A stretch of DNA of 64,000 nucleotides from Haematobia irritans (lineage: Eukaryota > Arthropoda > Insecta > Diptera > Muscidae), in assembly GCF_050003625.1 (NCBI RefSeq), contig NC_134398.1, positions 104,631,253 through 104,695,252 of the forward strand. The letters run 5' to 3'. The translations under genes and the position numbers were made by a program. Below the pieces are notes generated by a model. It was not told the origin of the DNA. It was given only the letters and a program-made list of their open reading frames with translations, and did not search any database. Shown one piece after another: positions 56,451 to 64,000 of this stretch; the stretch's first letter is position 1, and every line of letters begins with the position of its first letter.

Positions 56451-56529
56451 TGACAACCCTCCAGTACATAAGTTAGTTCTTTTACCTCGAGCAGAATAAT
56501 CAAAACACTCAATTATGTCTACTGGTCCA

Positions 56530-57150
56530 GTATGGTTCGAGCCAACAAGAGTATTTGCCTCCCAATAAGTTTGTCTCTGTTCTCCGCAGCAATGGATTTT
56601 AACGATGATTTTCTGTGCCCTTTGTGCATTTCACGGCACCCCTACGGAAATGTCGACTCTTCCTCACTTTGCAACTGCTTGAGAAACAAGCGTTTATTAG
56701 AGCTAAGGACGGGTGTACCAACGGTTTCGCATTGACCCACAAGCTTATTAAGTGTACCAGCTAGGCTGTCTGCAGGGAGTGCGATAAACGCCATCAAACC
56801 CTTTTACATGACTTTCCAGCCAATGGCACTAGTGCATGGATCCAAATGACGGCATGGACCGTAATGTGGACATCCCGCGCACCACAGGTACATTCTCATA
56901 TCCGTGTTGCTGGACTCCAACGTCATGACCAGCTACTACACTCCAATGGCTACCTTTCCCATTGAATGGAAAAAGTGCAACGAGATATGGTCGGTAAGAT
57001 TATGGTGCTTGCGCAATGACGTGCGCACTGTATATTGGTTTTCATTGATTACTGGAAGAAAAACGTCCCCATGAGCTTGAATCTTAAACCCGTTTGCAAC
57101 ATTTACTGACTCGCTGTGATTCGAAACAAGTTTGTTAAAGAACCCCTCAT
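56530..57150 (+). pseudogene. Gag-like zinc-knuckle remnant
   Basis: DDFLCPLCISRHPYGNVDSS in the frame starting 56532, then, after breaks, AVCRECDKRHHTLLHDFPAN near 56765-56825. The CPLC...RH and CxxCxxxHHTLLH pattern is typical of BEL/Pao-related gag ends in flies. The rest to 57150 is frameless and unrecognised. Confidence 0.5.
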
Positions 57151-57171
57151 TATTTGAAATATGGCATGTTA

Positions 57172-57281
57172 GGTTAGGTTACGTTAAAGTGGCAGCCCGA
57201 TTAAGATTCAGGCTCACTTAGACTATTCAGTCCATTGTGATACCACATTAACTAAAAGTAACTATTACATATGGGCACTTC
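57172..57281 (-). repeat. LINE-A 3' end, 5'-truncated, inverted
   Basis: Minus-strand match to the last 110 nt or so of LINE-A (29300-29413), including two GGTTA/TAACC tail units at 57172-57180. Such short 5'-truncated copies are normal products of LINE insertion. Confidence 0.9.
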
Positions 57282-57283
57282 TA

Positions 57284-58210
57284 AAGGGTGATTCTTTTGA
57301 GGTTAGGATTTTCATGCATTAGTATTTGACAGATCACGTGGGATTTCAGACATGGTGTCAAAGAGAAAGATGCTCAGTATGCTTTGACATTTCATCATGA
57401 ATAGACTTACTAACGAGCAACGCTTGCAAATCATTGAATTTTATTACCTAGAAAAGTTGGCAGAAAATCCGCTTTTTTATCGACAAATTTTGTTCAGCGA
57501 TGAGGCTCATTTCTGGTTGAATGGCTACGTAAATAAGCAAAATTGCCGCATTTGGAGTGAAGAGCAACCAGAAGCCGTTCAAGAACTGCCCATGCATCCC
57601 GAAAAATGCACTGTTTGGTGTGGTTTGTACGCTGGTTGGACCGTATTTTTTCAAAGATGCTGTTGGACGCAACGTTACGGTGAATGGCGATCGCTATCGT
57701 TCGATGCTAACAAACTTTTTGTTGCCAAAAATGGAAGAACTGAACTTGGTTGACATGTGGTTTCAACAAGATGGCGCTACATGCCACACAGCTCGCGATT
57801 CTATGGCCATTTTGAGGGAAAACTTCGGAGAACAATTCATCTCAAGAAATGGACCGGTAAGTTGGCCACCAAGATCATGCGATTTGACGCCTTTAGACTA
57901 TTTTTTGTGGGGCTACGTCAAGTCTAAAGTCTACAGAAATAAGCCAGCAACTATTCCAGCTTTGGAAGACAACATTTCCGAAGAAATTCGGGCTATTCCG
58001 GCCGAAATGCTCGAAAAAGTTGCCCAAAATTGGACTTTCCGAATGGACCACCTAAGACGCAGCCGCGGTCAACATTTAAATGAAATTATCTTCAAAAAGT
58101 AAATGTCATGGACCAATCTAACGTTTCAAATAAAGAACCGATGAGATTTTGCAAATTTTATGCGTTTTTTTAAAAAAAAAAAGTTATCAAGCTCTTAACA
58201 AATCACCCTT
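57284..58210 (+). mobile_element. DD41D (rosa-type) element copy 2, complete ends (927 bp)
   Basis: Left end AAGGGTGATTCTTTTGAGG and right end ...GAGCTTGATAAC inverted (AACAAATCACCCTT), flanked by TA at 57282-57283 and 58211-58212. Non-autonomous through an internal deletion. Left flank is LINE-A sequence, right flank is BEL-3 LTR-like sequence. Confidence 0.92.
57397..58102 (+). pseudogene. DD41D transposase, internally deleted (copy 2)
   Basis: The N-terminus MNRLTNEQRLQIIEFYYLEK shows a different deletion joint from copy 1, then the same catalytic region (SDEAHFWLNG, QQDGATCHTARD, PLDYFLWGYV) and the same frameshift near 57640. The start retains the first residues of the native transposase. 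Confidence 0.92.
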
Positions 58211-58212
58211 TA

Positions 58213-58454
58213 CTAAGTCAGCATAAATATTATTTAAGTCATTTACATAGCATAGGATAGATATACGGTACATGTTAACTTAGTATTATGACTAATCATC
58301 AGTTATTTAGTATAAATAACTTGAATGAAATAAAACATCATGCTAGAACAAAATTGCATTCTACATCATTAACATCGACATACGGTTCAAGTACCCTATG
58401 TCCAATATATAACCGTTCTTGTTTTGTACTTGAACAACCCTAGGAAATTAAACA
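58213..58454 (+). repeat. 5' LTR (part) of BEL-3
   Basis: AT-rich, non-coding, ending in ACA just before the primer site. TGTTAACTTAG at 58273 could be the true LTR start; this cannot be tested without the 3' LTR. Confidence 0.6.
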
Positions 58455-58455
58455 T

Positions 58456-58470
58456 TGGTGACCCCGACCC
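58456..58470 (+). other. Primer-binding site of BEL-3
   Basis: TGGTGACCCCGACCC directly after the LTR end. It has the TGG start of tRNA 3'-end complements and a form common in insect BEL elements. The tRNA is not assigned. Confidence 0.75.
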
Positions 58471-58510
58471 CTAAAAAAATATATTAATTGATTTCGAGTT
58501 TCCCCCACCA

Positions 58511-60133
58511 GTGGTAAGGAACTCAAAGGAATTTATTAGTAAATCAGAGCACGCAGTCGATATTGAAGTCTTCCCGTACCAGCGAAATTCAAAAATGGAA
58601 AACTTAAAGGATTTGATAATCCGTCAAAAGGAAAGGGCCGCAAACATAGAAAAAGCGGTAGCCAACATAAAGAAAACTCCACACGAGCGAAGATCTGTGG
58701 AGTATTACACAAAGAAAAAAGAAGATTTAATTGCTCAATGGAAAGCCTTTGACACAGCGGAAAATATCATACGTAACAACCCGATGTTGAGCGAAGATGA
58801 CCCGTATATTGTCGAAGATATCCATAAATCAATATGAATCGTATACAATACAACTATTGAGGAAGTAGAGCAGCTAATTAAAGGTCTGAGCAGGCAAACA
58901 AAGCCATTGCCAGCAGAACGCGGAGCAGGGTTTACCGCAGACAACCCATCCGCATCCACTTCATCATTGCTAGTAAATCAAGGAGCTGGTGCACACCCAG
59001 GCAACCAATCTTCATCATGGTCCAGCGGTACAAACAACATTCATGGATTGATAAGACGTCAAGGAGCACTTAAAGCGTCATTGAAACGTCTAATTCAAAG
59101 TAACGCTATGAAGGAATCACCAGTCCAATCTCTATCTGCTATAGACAGATTATGGCAGAAGATCGAGGCTATCCATTTGGACATTTGGGAAATGTGTGCC
59201 AACCCGGCGGCTGAAGGTTATGACAGTGAAGACTATGAAGCCTTAGAAGAGAACGTGGCAATTCAAATAGCGTCTCTTTCTAAAACACAACAAAGCGAAA
59301 GCATAACCTCGGAATCAGTGCAGCAAGCAAAGGGTAGTTCCAACCTACTGATACCAAATATATCCATACCAAGGTTCAATGGAGATTGCCTATCATGGCA
59401 ACCATTTTCGGACATATTCTCGAAAATGATACATGAGCAAGATATTCCAGCAATCCAAAAGATGTGGTATCTCAAGGCCAATTTGAGCGGGGAAGCAGAA
59501 CGATTAATACGTCACCTAGATCTCACTGAAGGGAACTACACAACGGCATGGAACACGTTGAAGGACAGGTACGACAACAAGCGAGTCCTAGTATCCACAA
59601 TACTTCAAAAATTGTTTGGCTGGGGAAACTTAACGGCCGAGTCCAAATCTCTGAAAGAGTTCCACGACGTCCTCAACGAAAGTCTGTCCGCACTGACGAA
59701 CATTGGGATCAACATCGACAACTGGGACCCGGTACTTTTACATGTGTTGGTCAAAAAATTGGATCGCCAAACACACATCATGTACGAACAATCGCTAGAA
59801 AACCCCACAGAGCTACAGACGTTAAACAATTTCCTGAAGGTTTTACGAAACCGCTTCCAAGCACTTGAAGCTGTTGGTGGAAAGGACAAGGCAAAGCAAT
59901 TTGCAACAACAACAACAACGTACAAATCAAGTGGATGTCCCCTGTGTGAGGAAGGCCATCCAATATATTACTGCAAACAATTCTTGGCAATGAACATTGC
60001 GGATCGCCTTAAGTGGGTACAAAAGAAAGGGTTTTGCGTAAACTGTATTAAACCCGATCATCGTTCCAAGGAATGCACATCCAAGGCATGCAGTAAGTGT
60101 TCATGTAAACACAATTCGCTGCTGCATCTTTAA
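58511..60133 (+). pseudogene. gag: BEL-3 gag (one internal TGA)
   Basis: One frame from 58511 to 60133 with a single TGA at 58835-58837. N-terminal coiled segment (KDLIIRQKERAANIEKAV), then the DUF1759 domain (FNGDCLSWQPFSDIFSKMI, MWYLKANLSGEAERLI, TAWNTLKDRYDNKRVL), DUF1758-linked zinc knuckle CPLCEEGHPIYYC and a second Cys cluster (FCVNCIKPDHRSKEC, ACSKCSCKHNSLLH). Stops TAA at 60131 and 60140 separate it from pol, which lies in the same frame, as expected for a former single gag-pol ORF. Confidence 0.92.
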
Positions 60134-60140
60134 AAACAAT

Positions 60141-63100
60141 AAATTGCCAGCAACAAACCCTCACAATCTAAAAGTGAAGCATTACACTCAACCTCAGTGG
60201 CATCAGCGAACGCTCGCCCGGCAAGGATTCTACTCGCAACAGCATTAATAAAAATAACAGCCAACAATGGACGATCTGGAAATTTCCGAGCATTGTTGGA
60301 CTCAGGATCCCAAATCAACATAGTCTCCGAAAGACTAATTAAAGCACTATCCATTAAACCAGAACAAGCAACACTAGGTATTCAAGGAATTAGTGGAAGA
60401 TCCAGACAAGCTACACAGCGGGTAAACGTTAAATTCGAGTCACTCACAAACAAGTTTTCATCCAGGCTGGAGGCTTATGTTCTCCCAAACATAATACCAC
60501 ATCAACCTAGTGCATCGTTCGACATTTCATCCTGGTCTATTCCCAAAAACATAATGCTGGCAGACCCATCGTTCCAAAATTCGGCAAAAATTGATGTGTT
60601 ACTTGGCGCAGAGTTTTACTTTCATCTTCTGTTATCAGGAACATTACACTTAGCAGGCAATTTACCAGTCCTGAGGAACACAAAACTTGGGTGGATCGCC
60701 AGTGGACGATTAGCCGACGACAGCACAACCGAAGCAACATGTGCAGTTTTTAGTGAAGACGATATAGCAACAAACGAACTACTTGAAAAATTCTGGAAAA
60801 TCGAGGAAGTTCCTGCAGAAAGTAATCTCACAGTTGCAGAACTGGCGTGTGAAACTCACTTCATTCAAACCACAACCAGAGACCTCAATGGAAGATTTGT
60901 TGTTCGACTACCCCTGTCTGAGGATGCCGCAACACTTGGTGAATCAGAAACATCCGCATATTCCAGGTTCCTTGCCTTGGAACGACGATTCAAACGCGAT
61001 AACAATCTTGAAAAACAATACAAGGAATTCATGCAGTCATACGAAGATCTTGGTCACATGACTCAAATCGATCCCAAAAAACTGCCAGGCCCTCGGTACT
61101 ACATTCCGCATCACTGTGTTTTGCGTCCGGAGAGCAGCACAACTAAACTTCGAGTCGTATTTGATGCTTCAGAAAAAACGTCAACAAATCGGTCACTAAA
61201 CGACATTTTGCTGACTGGTCCAACAGTGCAAGGGGACATATTTGGAATGCTTCTGCGTTTCCGACTACCCAGATTTGTCTTCACCACCGATATTGAAAAA
61301 ATGTATCGTCAGATTCTCGTGGACGAACGAGACAGGAACCTTCAACTCATTTTATGGAAGGACAATCCAGGGGAGCCTGTACGACATTTTCAACTAAACA
61401 CCGTCAACTTATGGAACATCATCAGCTCCCTATCTGGCGACAAGGTGCCTACAAAGGCTAGCGACTACTCGGATGGAAAAATATCCACTTGGCGCAACGA
61501 TCCTGAACCAGGACTTTTACGTCGATGACGGGATGAGCGGTTCAGATAGTTTAGTAACAGCTAAGGAAATGCAATCTCAACTCACCTCCTTACTTAAGGA
61601 AGCCGGCTTCAAGTTGCGGAAGTGGTGTGCAAACCATCGCCAACTCCTTCAAGACATACCGCAAGATGATCAAGAAGTCAATCTTGATTTTGAAAACGCG
61701 TCAATCAAGGCATTGGGACTAATATGGAGCCCAGCATCGGATCAATTCTGCCTTAGGACAAATCTTCAGCCAGTCTCAGTGATAACAAAGCGATCTGTCA
61801 TATCAGATGTAGCACGAATCTACGATCCATTGGGTATAGCAGGCCCAGTCGTAGTGGCAGCCAAGATATTCATTCAACAACTTTGGGAGGATCAGATATC
61901 TTGGGATGATGAACTCCCTGAAGATCGAACAACAAAATGGCACGCCTTTCGTAATGCACTAAATATGTTAGACAACACCCACATCCCACGCCACGTTTTC
62001 GATGGTCAAACTGCGAAGCACATTCAAATGCATGTCTTTTTGGACGCATCAGAAAGGGCTTATGGAGCCGCAATTTACATTCGATCTAAACTCCCAAATA
62101 AAAGGATAATCGTCCGGCTATTGTGCGCCAAATCCAGAGTTGCGCCTATCCAAAAGGTATCGCTGCCAAGGCTAGAACTTTGCGCAGCACTTCTAGGAGC
62201 AGAACTGGCCAACAAAATAAAAAATGAACTAAGATACGAAGACAAACAGCTCTTCTTCTGGTCTGATTCCGAAATTGTCTTGCATTGGATAAATTTCGGC
62301 ATCATCATCACTCAAAACCTTTGTGGCTAACCGAATCAGCAAAATACAAGACCTCACCATCAACAGTCAATGGAGACACGTCGACTCCAAAAACAATCCC
62401 GCAGACTTAATCTCCAGAGGTTTAAAACCAGAACAATTACCGGAGTGCAACATGTGGTTCTATGGACCCCTTTTTTTACATGGAAATGAAGACAGTTGGC
62501 CTAAGGAATTCGCGAAGGAATTGCATCCAACAAGTGAATTAGAATTCAAACGAAAGCCTGTTATTGTCACTGCAGCCGCGCAAATGGGATTAGAACAAAT
62601 CATCTACAAAGTCAACCACCGCAATTCGTTCGGTTGTCTTCAACGAGTTGTGGCTTATATCCATTTATCAAAAACAGCAGGACATCGTCAGCCGACCGAC
62701 CAGCAACCAAAGTACTAAGCCCAATAGAGTTAACTTCAGCTTTGCATCTAATAGTCAAAACCATACAATCAGCTGACTTCAAAGACGACATTAACAAGTT
62801 AAAGACAACCAAAGAACTCAGCAGATCCAGCCCAATTATCAGTCTATCCCCCTTCCTTGACAAATCAGATATTCTTCGAGTTGGCGGAAGACTAGATGCG
62901 TCAAATCTCTCATACGAAATGAAACATCAAATAATATTGCCTTATAATGACCCCATAGTCAAACTAATCCTCGTGATGCTGCACAATGAAAACCATCACT
63001 ATGGTCCACAAACGTTGCTAAATACTACAAGAGAAAGGGGATTCTGGATTATAAAGGGCAAAACAATGGCAAGGAACACAGTTCACAATTGCATTCGTTG

Positions 63101-64000
63101 TACGAAGTCCAAACCAAAAATGTACCAACAGATAATGGGTGATTTACCAGAAGACAGAATAACGCCATGTCGACCCTTCTTAAACACTGGAGTAGATTAT
63201 TGCGGTCCATTTTGGGTACACTACAAGCTTATGGGGAAAGCGTCCACACAAGGTGTATATCGCAGTCTTTTGCTGTTTTGCCACAAAGGCAATCCACATG
63301 GAAGTTGTGACAGATCTAACTACAGACGCCTTTATTGGAGCACTAAAAAGATTCATCTCCCGACGCGGGCGATGCCAAACGATATATTCAGACAACGGCA
63401 CAAACTTTGTTGGGGCTAGAAATCAACTGAAGGAGACTATTGGAAGGGCATGCAGCAAAGAAATGATCGAATTTAAATTCATCCCTCCCAGAGCCCCCCA
63501 TTTCGGAGGCCTTTGGGAAGCAGCGGTGAAATCAGCCAAGCATCTTCTTCTGCGTTCAGTGTTCACCGCCTCCCTTACTTATGAAGAACTGGAAACGGTA
63601 GTCATAGAAATTGAAGCAATCTTAAATTCAAGACCACTAACTCCCATATCTTCAAACCCCAACGATCTAACCGCACTGACGCCAGGTCATTTCCTTATAG
63701 GGGAACCCCTGACCGCACAAATTGACGCCAGAACAAACCAGCCACCAACACCACTATCTAAAAGATGGAAACTCGTGTCAGAACTAAGACACAGTTTTTG
63801 GAATAGGTGGTCCAGTGAATATTTGTCACAACTCCAACAGAGACACAAATGGAGAACGACATCAGCAAATATCAAACCCAACCAACTTGTCATCATCAAG
63901 GAGGACAACGTACAGGTCATGCAATGGCCACTTGGACGCATCATCAAAACCTACAAAGGAGAAGATGGAAACGTGCGTGTAGTCGATGTCAAAACTTCAT
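60141..64000 (+). pseudogene. pol: BEL-3 pol (PR-RT-RNH-IN), few lesions, partial at edge
   Basis: Protease FRALLDSGSQINIVSERLIK near 60285. RT: LRVVFDASEKTSTNRSLND, TDIEKMYRQI and catalytic FYVDDGMSG at 61520. Connection: VITKRSVISDVARIYDPLGI. RNase H: HVFLDASERAYGAAIYI, LPRLELCAALLGAEL and FWSDSEIVLHWI. Integrase: zinc-binding HNENHHYGP...CIRCTKSKPK (62985-63115), core DLTTDAFIGALKRFIS, YSDNGTNFVGARNQ and GLWEAAVKSA, which keep all three acidic residues, and the C-terminal LGRIIKTYKGEDGNVRVVD. Frameshifts near 61410, 62310, 62655 and 63250. The integrase part from about 63260 is open to the window end. Confidence 0.93.

Larger units (their letters stand above)
58213..64000 (+). mobile_element. 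BEL/Pao element BEL-3, runs off right edge
   Basis: LTR-like DNA ends ...AAATTAAACA at 58454 and is followed by a primer site, gag and nearly all of pol on the plus strand. It is far better kept than BEL-1 and BEL-2: three in-frame stops and about four frameshifts were found in 5.5 kb. The 5' part of its LTR is bounded by the DD41D copy. The 3' end is beyond 64000. Confidence 0.92.

Overview
The window is eukaryotic and almost certainly from a fly (Diptera), probably a calyptrate or muscid. The basis is AT-rich non-coding DNA, an irritans-subfamily mariner very close to the horn-fly Himar1 type, several BEL/Pao retrotransposons, and ITmD37E, DD41D (rosa-type), CR1 and Penelope elements. The species is inferred, not shown. 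I found no ordinary host gene. Nearly everything recognisable is transposable-element DNA, heavily nested, as expected of heterochromatin or a transposon graveyard.

Region by region. (1) 1-5076, minus strand: a Ty3/Gypsy element running off the left edge. It has a probable LTR, a tRNA-Lys-type primer site, a RING-finger ORF, gag and a pol frame that looks open. RING and gag share one frame, split by a single TAG; gag and pol are joined by a perfect -1 slippery heptamer. (2) 5077-8619: AT-rich DNA with no recognised gene. (3) 8620-9862: a broken Himar1-like mariner. (4) 9863-20418: BEL-1, a full-length but dead BEL/Pao element with env-like remains. Its 5' LTR holds an ITmD37E transposon, and its body holds three further insertions.

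(5) About 20860-55460: one BEL/Pao element (BEL-2) spread over roughly 34.6 kb by nested insertions. In order these are an 8-bp-TSD non-autonomous element, a LINE with a CCTAA-repeat tail, a non-autonomous element that itself contains a 7,445-bp palindrome with its own 8-bp TSD, a Gypsy element containing a Tc1, a CR1 LINE containing a DD41D element, a Penelope-like element with hammerhead-like termini, and a relative of the first insertion. Two parts of BEL-2 are also locally amplified: a 993-bp-period duplication and a 447-bp-period triplication.

(6) 55660-58210: small LINE, BEL and gag-like scraps and a second DD41D copy. (7) 58213-64000: BEL-3, the best preserved BEL/Pao copy, with a primer site, gag and pol through integrase, broken by a few stops and frameshifts and cut by the right edge.

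The most unusual object is the palindromic element at 29747-37191. Its outer arms are nearly identical and carry 172-bp tandem repeats (eight units on the left, six on the right). An older inverted repeat lies at its core, tRNA-like box A/box B pairs occur in both arms and core, and I found no transposase. All readings come from manual inspection of sequence and translations; family names rest on recognised motifs, not on database searches.
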